This document shows positions 1-6,033 of a stretch of DNA of 7,033 nucleotides, one piece after another. A program made the position numbers and the translations under genes. Origin of the DNA: an uncultured Clostridia bacterium (GTDB taxonomy: Bacteria; Bacillota_A; Clostridia; Oscillospirales; Acutalibacteraceae); NCBI GenBank assembly GCA_937891215.1, contig CALAEU010000324.1:1-7033 (forward strand), given 5' to 3'. The notes under the pieces are model-generated. The model had not been told where the DNA came from. It saw nothing but the letters and a program-made list of their open reading frames with translations, and searched no databases. Numbering within the stretch: position 1 is the first letter of the stretch; each line of letters opens with the position of its first letter.

Positions 1-66
1 TTCTATATGACTGACCGCAATAGACACACAGGTTTGATGAAAAAGCGTTATGAAATTTTCAAATAA
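1..66 (+). CDS. C-terminal end of an unidentified protein (partial)
   Basis: This is the only plus-strand frame open from the window edge. It encodes 21 residues ending in HTGLMKKRYEIFK and stops with TAA at 64-66. The 5' part of the gene lies outside the window. The tail is basic and reads as an ordinary soluble C-terminus, but it is too short for me to assign a family. A hairpin terminator beginning about 40 bases after the stop supports the end of a transcription unit here. It could still be a chance open stretch, since 22 codons is short. Confidence 0.45.
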   Translation, partial: FYMTDRNRHTGLMKKRYEIFK

Positions 67-105
67 ACATTATTCAAAAATTATTTAAACTAAAATAGAA
101 TATAT

Positions 106-138
106 AAAAAGCCGAAAATTTCTTGTTTTCGGCTTTTT
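106..138. terminator. Bidirectional rho-independent terminator
   Basis: A perfect 13-bp inverted repeat (AAAAAGCCGAAAA / TTTTCGGCTTTTT) surrounds a 7-base loop. The A-run on one side and T-run on the other give a U-tract in either direction. It therefore can end both the plus-strand gene at the left edge and the minus-strand small gene, whose stop codon is only 7 bases away. Confidence 0.85.
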
Positions 139-144
139 TTAAAC

Positions 145-411
145 TTAATGTGTAACAACAAAAGCAACCCATTGATCTTGGTGTAGTGTTTCAATAATTT
201 TTAAGCCGTGTTTGTTTATTGCATCCAATACAACCGGCTTTTTTTCATCCGATTTATTTACGTCATTTTTAAAATAAAGGTCACCCTTCTGTAAACTTTC
301 GGTCCCATAAGAAATATCCTTAATACAAGTAATACCCTCAAAGCTTTTTGAATTCTGTGGTGCGTGACCTAAAACATCAATCGCTTTAAAAACTAATTCT
401 GCCTTATTCAT
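145..411 (-). CDS. Small protein of unknown function, 88 aa
   Basis: The frame has a well-placed ribosome binding site (AGGAGAGGG, 416-424) directly before ATG 409-411, its own plausible promoter (454-482) and a terminator right after the stop, so it is very likely expressed as a single-gene unit. The product is small and mixed charged/hydrophobic, without a signal peptide or membrane segment. I do not recognise it as a whole. Residues 33-61 (DISYGTESLQKGDLYF, then a charged loop and KKPVVL) resemble the first strands of alpha/beta-hydrolase esterases, where YG...Q.DLY...KPVV normally leads to an HGG oxyanion motif. That motif is missing here, and the remaining 27 residues (ending in QWVAFVVTH) do not continue the fold. 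It may be an independent small protein or a remnant; the resemblance is inference only. Confidence 0.75.
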   Translation of the reverse strand: MNKAELVFKAIDVLGHAPQNSKSFEGITCIKDISYGTESLQKGDLYFKNDVNKSDEKKPVVLDAINKHGLKIIETLHQDQWVAFVVTH

Positions 412-415
412 TTTA

Positions 416-424
416 CCCTCTCCT
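416..424 (-). promoter_or_regulatory. Ribosome binding site of the 88-aa gene
   Basis: On the minus strand AGGAGAGGG precedes ATG 409-411. The AGGAG core lies 8 bases from the start codon, which is near-ideal and fixes the start. Confidence 0.8.
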
Positions 425-453
425 ATTTTGCCTGATTAATAAACCTTATTTCC

Positions 454-482
454 ATTTTATTACATTAACAGAAAAAAATCAA
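454..482 (-). promoter_or_regulatory. Candidate sigma-A promoter of the 88-aa gene
   Basis: The minus strand reads TTGATT (477-482), a 17-base spacer, then TAAAAT (454-459). Transcription would start near 447, giving a leader of about 36 bases that contains the ribosome binding site. The -35 element lies inside the 3' arm of the sigE terminator. In such an AT-rich gap a chance match is possible. Confidence 0.45.
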
Positions 483-504
483 GGACTCATTAGCCCTTGA
501 TTTT
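475..504 (-). terminator. Terminator of spoIIGA-sigE
   Basis: The minus-strand transcript forms a stem AAAATCAAGG / CCTTGATTTT, extendable by GCU/AGU (one G-U pair) to 13 bp with an AAUG loop, followed by a run of seven T (472-478). It begins about 10 bases after the sigE stop codon, so the operon ends with sigE. Confidence 0.85.
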
Positions 505-513
505 AATTAAATT

Positions 514-1233
514 CTAATCAGCAGTTATTTTTTCTATATCCTTTTTTAATTGAGTAATTATTCGTTTTTCAAGTCGAGAAATATAGCTTTGCGAAATTCC
601 CAATATATCCGCAACTTCTTTTTGTGTATGTTCATTATAACCACAAAGTCCGAACCTCATATTCATAATAAGGCGTTCTCTGTCGCCTAAATTTTCCATA
701 CACAGATGAAGTATTCTTCTTTCATCTTCATCTTCCATATCGTTGTTTATTTCGTAACCATCGCTACCTAATACATCCGAAAGTAAAAGTTCGTTACCCT
801 CCCAGTCTGTATTAAGCGGTTCATCTAATGACACATCGCCTTTTTGTTGATTTACTTTTCTTAAATGCATTAAAATTTCATTTTCGATACATCTCGAAGC
901 GTACGTTGCAAGTTTTATATTTTTCTGGGGACAAAATGTATTTACTGATTTAATTAAACCTATAGTACCTATTGAAACCAAATCTTCAATATTAACACCC
1001 GAACTTTCAAATTTTTTCGCTATGTAAACGACAAGTCGCAGATTATGAACTATTAAAGGTTCACGCGCTTTCTCATCGCCGTTTGCTATTCTTTCGGCAA
1101 GTTCTGCTTCTTCAGATTTTTTCAGAGGTGGCGGTAAAGTCTGTGGACTGTTTATATAATATACTTTCTCTCCGAAAAATTTAAGTTTTATTCTTATAAA
1201 AAAACTTTTCAGTTTATCTGTTAGCTTTAACAT
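514..1233 (-). CDS. sigE: RNA polymerase sporulation sigma factor SigE (pro-sigma-E)
   Basis: SigE is the early mother-cell sigma factor of sporulation, made as an inactive membrane-associated precursor and cleaved by SpoIIGA. From ATG 1231-1233 the product has 239 residues, the same length as in B. subtilis. Residues 1-25 form the basic amphipathic pro-sequence, followed by the VYYI cleavage-site motif (24-27) and TLPPPL (32-37). Sigma region 2 spans about 62-125 ([46 protein letters not shown]). [19 protein letters not shown] (137-155) is typical of SigE. Region 4 (182-230) contains the helix-turn-helix [18 protein letters not shown]. The frame stays open upstream to an ATG at 1341, but that stretch overlaps spoIIGA and adds no conserved sequence. 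A TTG at 1237-1239 lies 8 bases from the GGGG ribosome binding site and may be the true start (241 aa). The gene overlaps the end of spoIIGA, which suggests coupled translation. Confidence 0.97.
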   Translation of the reverse strand: MLKLTDKLKSFFIRIKLKFFGEKVYYINSPQTLPPPLKKSEEAELAERIANGDEKAREPLIVHNLRLVVYIAKKFESSGVNIEDLVSIGTIGLIKSVNTFCPQKNIKLATYASRCIENEILMHLRKVNQQKGDVSLDEPLNTDWEGNELLLSDVLGSDGYEINNDMEDEDERRILHLCMENLGDRERLIMNMRFGLCGYNEHTQKEVADILGISQSYISRLEKRIITQLKKDIEKITAD

Positions 1234-2119
1234 TATCAATTCTTTTACCCCTTTCAAAAATATCTGCATTAAGAATGCAATTGTATTCACCATTCTGTAA
1301 ATCGCCCACCGAAACTGCAACCACCAGAAATGTCGTTTCATATTTATAATCTTTTGAAATTATTTCAATTTTTTCAGGAATAAACCCTTTTAAAATACTG
1401 TTACCTGTAACAGAACTACAAGGAATAATTCTAAAAACACTTTTAATTGTCGTGGGTACATCACCGTTTAAATCGTTATTCATAAAAAACTGGGTTTCAC
1501 TACTGCTGAAAAATTTCAAAACCTCTTTTAATTCAACAATTATTACTGGTTTAGAGTCAAGTCCATCTGTAAGATGATTACCTGTATCGTAAAGTGCTTT
1601 TAAAGTTACACACCCACCTCTGAAATACAACAAAACATCATACAGTGTATTTTCACTTGCTCGTCTTTTGAGAAAATAGTCACCAACAAGTAGTAAACCG
1701 TAACAGATTAAAGTCATTGAAACTAAAAACAATACGCTTATATCAAAATACACTGTACCATTTATGTACATAAGGTTGTTAATATTAAGTGTAATCTCGA
1801 CAAAATACATAACACCGCCGAATATAAAATTCACCAAAAAGAAAGCTAGTGTAGTTTTAAAAAACAACTTTTTGTTACCTGGCACAAATGCAGAATATGA
1901 AATAATCATTCCAACAATAATTTTATAAATTACAGAAATTACCAAAGGCATTTCTTCCCAGAATATTATAAGCGAAGATATACCACCGAGAAAAGTTGCA
2001 ATCACTACGCCCCACTTTTTTGTTTGGAGTTTCACAATCACTCTTGTACAAACAAGCAGAATATATGTAACAAAAATATTAACTGCTACTAAAACATCAA
2101 GATAAATCACCGTTAGCAT
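1214..2119 (-). CDS. spoIIGA: Sigma-E processing peptidase SpoIIGA
   Basis: SpoIIGA is the membrane aspartic protease that removes the pro-sequence of sigma-E after asymmetric septation, in response to SpoIIR from the forespore. The 301-residue product is close to the usual length of about 300. It begins [20 protein letters not shown], typical of the family, and the first ~150 residues hold about five hydrophobic membrane segments. The soluble C-terminal domain carries the active-site motif LYDTGNHL with catalytic Asp178, followed by conserved-type segments KPVIIVE (190-196) and [23 protein letters not shown] (231-253). The start at 2117-2119 was preferred to an in-frame ATG at 2155 because the family begins MLTVIYLD and because a TATAAT hexamer lies between the two. 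Its stop codon lies inside the sigE coding region. Expression is probably under Spo0A, as in other spore formers. Confidence 0.95.
   Translation of the reverse strand: MLTVIYLDVLVAVNIFVTYILLVCTRVIVKLQTKKWGVVIATFLGGISSLIIFWEEMPLVISVIYKIIVGMIISYSAFVPGNKKLFFKTTLAFFLVNFIFGGVMYFVEITLNINNLMYINGTVYFDISVLFLVSMTLICYGLLLVGDYFLKRRASENTLYDVLLYFRGGCVTLKALYDTGNHLTDGLDSKPVIIVELKEVLKFFSSSETQFFMNNDLNGDVPTTIKSVFRIIPCSSVTGNSILKGFIPEKIEIISKDYKYETTFLVVAVSVGDLQNGEYNCILNADIFERGKRIDNVKANR
1237..1255 (-). promoter_or_regulatory. Ribosome binding site deciding the sigE start
   Basis: GAAAGGGG (1248-1255) on the minus strand lies 8 bases before an in-frame TTG (1237-1239) and 14 bases before the ATG (1231-1233). The spacing favours TTG; protein length and codon preference favour ATG. 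The two products differ by only two residues. The site lies within the coding sequence of spoIIGA. Confidence 0.6.
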
Positions 2120-2134
2120 AAAACCACCATTTGC

Positions 2135-2197
2135 ATTATAAATTATGAAGCACAACTAATTTGCAGAAATAAGTCGATAAAAAAATTTTCGTTGACA
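2135..2197 (-). promoter_or_regulatory. Possible Spo0A-controlled promoter region of spoIIGA
   Basis: A consensus -10 TATAAT lies at 2135-2140 on the minus strand, 15 bases before the spoIIGA start codon, leaving a leader of only about 9 bases. No good -35 is found at 17 bases, as expected for a Spo0A-activated promoter of the spoIIG type. Degenerate 0A-like sequences lie upstream (TGTCAA at 2192-2197; TCGAC near 2175), none a good consensus match. The ribosome binding site is weak (GGTGG, 4 bases from ATG). Confidence 0.35.
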
Positions 2198-2220
2198 GTT
2201 ATAAAAAATAAGAATAAAAT
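2192..2220 (+). promoter_or_regulatory. Sigma-A promoter of nagA
   Basis: Consensus -35 TTGACA (2192-2197), a 17-base spacer and -10 TAAAAT (2215-2220) predict transcription from about 2227, some 23 bases before the nagA start. The leader is too short for a riboswitch. Confidence 0.75.
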
Positions 2221-2235
2221 AAAACCATCTTATAA

Positions 2236-2241
2236 AAGGAG
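2236..2241 (+). promoter_or_regulatory. Ribosome binding site of nagA
   Basis: AAGGAG lies 8 bases before ATG 2250-2252, fixing the start of nagA. Confidence 0.85.
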
Positions 2242-2249
2242 TTTCCGAA

Positions 2250-3410
2250 ATGCTTGTTATAAAAAATGCAAATGTTGTTTTTACAGATAAAATAAGAAAA
2301 GCCATTGTACTTTGTGACAATGGCAAAATAAAAGATATTATTGAACACTACACCGAAAATACTGACGATAATGTTATTGATGCAAAAGGGCTTTATCTTT
2401 CACCAGGATTTATTGATATTCACGTTCACGGTGGCGGAAACAAAAGTGCTATGAGCACAAATTATAATGATATAATTGAAATGGCAGAAGCACATCTTAA
2501 ATATGGCACAACTTCAATTGTTCCTACAACTCTGGCTTCGCCTATAGAGCAACTTAAAAATGTTACCCTTTCAATAAAAGAAGCGAGTGAGAAATCAAAA
2601 AAAGCAAATATTTTAGGACTCCACTATGAAGGACCATACATTTCACTGAAATACAAAGGTGCACAAAGTCCTGAAAACATTTTAAATCCTATAAATAATC
2701 CACCTGATGAATTATTCTCTCTCTGGGATAAAATTTTAATTATGGGTGCAGCACCCGAAGAAGACGGATGTTTAGAATTAGGTGACAAGTTAAGAGAAAT
2801 AAATATTGTAGCATCAATTGCTCACTCTGCAGCAAGTTATGAAAAAGTTGAAGAAGCAGTAAAACACGGTTACAGTGATGTTACTCATATTTATAATGCT
2901 TGTACATCTTGCTTTAAAGAAGGCATTTTCAGAGTTGCAGGTGTTGTTGAAGCAGGTCTTGCAATTGATGAAATAACAACACAGGTTATCGGTGATTTAA
3001 GACATTTACCTAAAGGCCTTTTAAAACTCATCTATAAAACAAAAGGCGTAGAAAAAATGTACTTAATAACAGATGGTCTTGAATTTGCTGCAAGTAACAT
3101 TAAAGAAAATACTGTTTATACACAAGAAAATGGTATGGGCGTCATTTTTGAAGATGGTGCTATGAAACTTGCTGACCGTTCTGCTTTAGCTGGTTCAGTT
3201 GCAACTCTTAAAGAGTGCGTCAAAAATATGTATAAAACAGTTAATGTACCACTTTACGAAGCAGTACGAATGGCGTCACTCACCCCTGCAGAGGTTATAG
3301 GTTTCAACAAAACAAAAGGTAAAATTGAAAAAGGTTACGACGCAGATTTTGTTTTGTTTGATGATGATATTAATATTAAAATGGTAATCACCAATGGTGT
3401 AATTGTATAA
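2250..3410 (+). CDS. nagA: N-acetylglucosamine-6-phosphate deacetylase
   Basis: NagA is a cytoplasmic amidohydrolase-superfamily enzyme converting GlcNAc-6-phosphate to glucosamine-6-phosphate plus acetate, in amino-sugar catabolism and cell-wall recycling. The 386-residue length is normal. Visible motifs: PGFIDIHVHGGG with metal ligands His58 and His60 (the two-metal HxH type of Bacillus, not the single-metal form of E. coli); GLHYEGPYIS with ligand Glu127; AHSAAS with His192; VTHIYNA with His213; GDLRHLP with His252, at the place of the substrate-binding His; LITDG with catalytic Asp275; and ALAGSVATL (312-320). The family's GHSNAT and THLFNAM motifs are altered in the non-catalytic positions, so this is a divergent member, but all key residues remain. 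It has its own promoter, is divergent from spoIIGA and converges on the autolysin gene. No nagB or PTS gene is in the window. Substrate is inferred from the family. Confidence 0.92.
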   Translation: MLVIKNANVVFTDKIRKAIVLCDNGKIKDIIEHYTENTDDNVIDAKGLYLSPGFIDIHVHGGGNKSAMSTNYNDIIEMAEAHLKYGTTSIVPTTLASPIEQLKNVTLSIKEASEKSKKANILGLHYEGPYISLKYKGAQSPENILNPINNPPDELFSLWDKILIMGAAPEEDGCLELGDKLREINIVASIAHSAASYEKVEEAVKHGYSDVTHIYNACTSCFKEGIFRVAGVVEAGLAIDEITTQVIGDLRHLPKGLLKLIYKTKGVEKMYLITDGLEFAASNIKENTVYTQENGMGVIFEDGAMKLADRSALAGSVATLKECVKNMYKTVNVPLYEAVRMASLTPAEVIGFNKTKGKIEKGYDADFVLFDDDINIKMVITNGVIV

Positions 3411-3453
3411 AAAAGAACGATAAAGGTTACAGATAAACCTTTATCGTTCTTTT
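3411..3453. terminator. Bidirectional terminator between nagA and the autolysin gene
   Basis: A perfect 18-bp inverted repeat (AAAAGAACGATAAAGGTT and its complement) flanks a 7-base loop, with A- and T-runs on the outer sides giving U-tracts in both directions. It begins directly after the nagA stop codon and abuts the stop codon of the converging gene at 3454, so both transcripts share it. Confidence 0.92.
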
Positions 3454-5940
3454 TTATGAATTATTATAATCCGTTTTCAACTGACCGCGTGTACCTGAAC
3501 CAACGACTCCGTCAACATCTAATTTTCTATCAGTCTGATAACGTTTTACTGCAGCAAGTGTTGTAGGTCCAAAATCACCATCAATATCTGTTTGTTTTAA
3601 ATAACCCAATTTATAAAGATGCCACTGCACCCATTTAACGCCATCACCTGTGCTACCACTTCTGAGAGTCACAGTAGGTTCTGTATAAGGGCATTGTTCA
3701 CGGGTTAAATCACTATTAGTAATAACAATATAATCTGAATGTACGTAACCTGTATAGGTTGTCCCATCAAGAACCGCCCTGACTTTGTACCAATCACCTT
3801 CACGTTTCAGAACGTACACTTGTGTATTGGCTTTTAATTGAATAATAACTGTTCCAGATGTATTCGGTTCCGCTCTCATATTAAGAACATCTTCGACATT
3901 TACTTTACCCAATTGCGTTGCAGCTTCACCTGTTGTTTTTGCGGTAACTTCATTAGTAAATTCCGAGTAGAAATTCTGTGTAATATAAATATAGGCTCTG
4001 ACTTTGTATTTATATTGAGTTCCACTTAATGCGGTTTTGTCCTGAAATTTTGTTTCAGTTGTTTTACCAAGTGTAGTATATGAATTAGAAATTGCATCCC
4101 AACGAGAAATTGAATAACCATCACAATTTCCTACGCCTGTCCAACTTAATGAAACAGAATCATCTGCAATAGCAGTTACTTTTAAATTAGTAGGAGCATC
4201 ACTTGATGTTGTTGCCTCAAACTGATGGTATTTAGAATAAATCGTTGTACCATCTTTAGCAGTTGTATATGCTCTTACTCTATAAATAGCCCTAGTTGCA
4301 GGTTCACCCAAAGTATCTCTGTAACTAAGAGTATTCGCACCAACAGTAGCAATTTTGACAGGTTTGTTGTTCGAATCAAGTTTATAAATCTGATATCCAG
4401 TAGCATTTTTTACTTCTGTCCAATTAAGCAAAAACGATGTAGTATTACAAGTAGTACATCTAACTGTAGGTCTGGCTGCTTTAAAAGCATCATCTCTTGT
4501 CATATCAGCATTTGGCATATTATTAAACACAGGAATCACAAATGTTTTAGCAGTCGACAAAATACCCGCATCAACATACGCATTATAAGTATGTTTCGCC
4601 TCACTTGCAGCTGCTCTGATATTTGCCATATATTCATGGCTATAAAGACTACCTGATTCTTTATTTACATTGAACTTTTGTAAATAACCAGTATATTGAT
4701 ATTTTGAGAATGAAGAATAAATATACTGTGCACCATAATAAATGGATTTATATGGGTTATCCCAAGGTCTACCATAAGTAGTTGTTGGGTTAACAGCACT
4801 TTTAAGTACATAACCTTTGTATGTTTTCCCACTTACATCAACTGAAACATAGTAATAACCATTTTTTTCTGATATATAATAAATAGATGAACTATTCTGT
4901 GGAATTGTTACTACTACATTTGCATCCGATTTTGGTTCTTTCAATAATTTGGCAGATGCTCTTTTTGTATTAAGATAACCATTAGCCCATTTAAGACCAT
5001 CAACTGCACCTGTGTATGCACCGATATTATAATAATTGTAAATACCATTGTACGGTGCATTTGTACCACAAGAACCACCAGCATAAGAAGCCTTTGAAGA
5101 ACCAACTTCCTGAACAATTTTAGAAGCAAGATAATAGGCACTCATTCCACTATCTTTCGCAGATTGCATAATAGCATCAGAATATTTAACCTTATTACCT
5201 TTAGAATCAAGATAGGTTTTCGAGTTACCAAGTGCATCATAATAAGTAATATAACTATTTTCCATCCAGGTACCGTCAAGAATTGCTTCGACTCCTGCTT
5301 TTGTCTGATTATCTGAATAAGCAGTACTTTCGAATTGAAAAATATACTGTTCATTCAAAAAGTTTCTTGGGTCAAGGTAGTATTCAACTGCCGTCTTTGA
5401 AGCACTCACCCATGAAGACGCTTCCTGAATAACGCCGTCACATTTTGAACAATTACATTTTAAAGATGCCTCAACATTTTTCTCTATAAGTTGTTTATTA
5501 TGCGGTGTACGTTCACCATCAACCGCCTCAGACCAATCAAGACCTGTTTTGAACGCAACAAATTCCCAATCAGGATATTTTTTATTAAGTTCTAAAAGCA
5601 TTTCTACATAAGATGCCGGGAAACCAGCGTTATAAAGACTATCTTCATAACCTGAACCCAATGTAACATATCTGAGAATACCACGAGCATCTTCTAAATT
5701 AATAGAACCATTTTTATCAAAATCCGCAACCGCTGCCTGCGCATCAGTCAAATCTTCAAGCTTCGCTACATAACGCATTGTTAAAAGTGCATCTTTTGTT
5801 GTAATATCACCATCACCATTAACATCACCATTTTTTAATTCCAGTGCATAAGCAGTTATGGGATTAAATACAGAGCATATTGAAACACAAGTTGCTGTAA
5901 CCAACAACAAGCATAAAGTTCTTATTATCCTTTTTTTCAT
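3454..5940 (-). CDS. Exported modular peptidoglycan hydrolase (glucosaminidase with dockerin, SH3, FN3 and PG-binding domains)
   Basis: This 828-residue protein probably cleaves the glycan strand of the cell wall outside the cell. Order: basic N-terminus, hydrophobic core and likely signal cleavage after AYA (30-32); dockerin-type domain, about 37-96, with two EF-hand-like calcium loops (DVNGDGDITTKD and DFDKNGSINLED); glucosaminidase-type region, about 104-470, with KYPDWEFVAFKTGLDW, YLDPRNFLNE, candidate catalytic Glu278 in ASKIVQEVG, YNYYNIGAY and YGRPWDNPYKSI; an SH3-like insert, about 325-386, inside that region; two fibronectin type III domains (about 490-578 and 582-669); a C-terminal SH3 domain (about 675-742, VLNMRAEPNTSG...GYVHSDYI); and a PG_binding_1 domain (about 757-823, DGDFGPTTLAAVKRYQ). 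There is no sortase motif, so retention is probably by binding to the wall. AAGGTGA precedes the start. The exact bond cleaved is inferred from family resemblance to mannosyl-glycoprotein endo-beta-N-acetylglucosaminidase/LytD-like enzymes. Confidence 0.9.
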   Translation of the reverse strand: MKKRIIRTLCLLLVTATCVSICSVFNPITAYALELKNGDVNGDGDITTKDALLTMRYVAKLEDLTDAQAAVADFDKNGSINLEDARGILRYVTLGSGYEDSLYNAGFPASYVEMLLELNKKYPDWEFVAFKTGLDWSEAVDGERTPHNKQLIEKNVEASLKCNCSKCDGVIQEASSWVSASKTAVEYYLDPRNFLNEQYIFQFESTAYSDNQTKAGVEAILDGTWMENSYITYYDALGNSKTYLDSKGNKVKYSDAIMQSAKDSGMSAYYLASKIVQEVGSSKASYAGGSCGTNAPYNGIYNYYNIGAYTGAVDGLKWANGYLNTKRASAKLLKEPKSDANVVVTIPQNSSSIYYISEKNGYYYVSVDVSGKTYKGYVLKSAVNPTTTYGRPWDNPYKSIYYGAQYIYSSFSKYQYTGYLQKFNVNKESGSLYSHEYMANIRAAASEAKHTYNAYVDAGILSTAKTFVIPVFNNMPNADMTRDDAFKAARPTVRCTTCNTTSFLLNWTEVKNATGYQIYKLDSNNKPVKIATVGANTLSYRDTLGEPATRAIYRVRAYTTAKDGTTIYSKYHQFEATTSSDAPTNLKVTAIADDSVSLSWTGVGNCDGYSISRWDAISNSYTTLGKTTETKFQDKTALSGTQYKYKVRAYIYITQNFYSEFTNEVTAKTTGEAATQLGKVNVEDVLNMRAEPNTSGTVIIQLKANTQVYVLKREGDWYKVRAVLDGTTYTGYVHSDYIVITNSDLTREQCPYTEPTVTLRSGSTGDGVKWVQWHLYKLGYLKQTDIDGDFGPTTLAAVKRYQTDRKLDVDGVVGSGTRGQLKTDYNNS

Positions 5941-5944
5941 TTTC

Positions 5945-5951
5945 TCACCTT
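5945..5951 (-). promoter_or_regulatory. Ribosome binding site of the autolysin gene
   Basis: On the minus strand AAGGTGA lies 4 bases before ATG 5938-5940 (7 bases counted from the AAGG core), supporting this start together with the signal peptide that begins there. Confidence 0.75.
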
Positions 5952-5953
5952 AT

Positions 5954-5962
5954 TTCGACAAA
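5954..5962 (-). promoter_or_regulatory. Candidate Spo0A box
   Basis: The minus strand reads TTTGTCGAA, a 9/9 match to the extended 0A-box consensus TTTGTCRAA. It lies about 12-20 bases downstream of the predicted transcription start, a position suited to repression as at abrB in B. subtilis. The 7-base core also occurs once inside the coding region (near 3893), so chance cannot be excluded. Confidence 0.45.
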
Positions 5963-5980
5963 AAAATACAATATGTATGT

Positions 5981-6009
5981 ATAATATCATATTTTTATTT
6001 TCAAGTCAA
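5981..6009 (-). promoter_or_regulatory. Sigma-A promoter of the autolysin gene
   Basis: The minus strand reads TTGACT (6004-6009), a 17-base spacer and TATTAT (5981-5986), with a TGN extension just before the -10. Transcription would start near 5974, giving a leader of about 34 bases. A short inverted repeat ATACA-ATA-TGTAT (5966-5978) overlaps the start point. Confidence 0.65.
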
Positions 6010-6033
6010 ATTAACAAACTATTTATAAAATGT

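Noticed and set aside
1234..1341. Upstream extension of sigE to an ATG at 1339-1341 (275 aa)
   Set aside because: The added 36 residues have no counterpart in SigE, lie in the spoIIGA coding region and lack a ribosome binding site. The 239-residue form matches the family length and its pro-sequence start.
2120..2155. Upstream start for spoIIGA at 2153-2155 (313 aa)
   Set aside because: The family begins at MLTVIYLD, and the extra codons contain the likely -10 TATAAT, so they are probably not transcribed.
2198..2249. Riboswitch or attenuator before nagA
   Set aside because: Promoter position leaves a leader of only about 23 bases, and no hairpin is present in it.
3931..4473. The two FN3 units as a recent DNA duplication
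   Set aside because: The protein folds repeat but the sequences are clearly diverged; no long direct nucleotide repeat is visible.
3838..4656. Plus-strand open frames (3838-4029 and 4225-4656) opposite the autolysin gene
   Set aside because: They are rich in Cys, Ser, Ile and Phe, have no ribosome binding site, and lie entirely antisense to well-supported FN3 and catalytic-domain coding sequence.
4941..5354. Minus-strand open frames (4941-5141 and 5142-5354) within the autolysin gene
   Set aside because: Shifted-frame shadows of the glucosaminidase domain with Leu/Ile-rich nonsense composition and no initiation signals.
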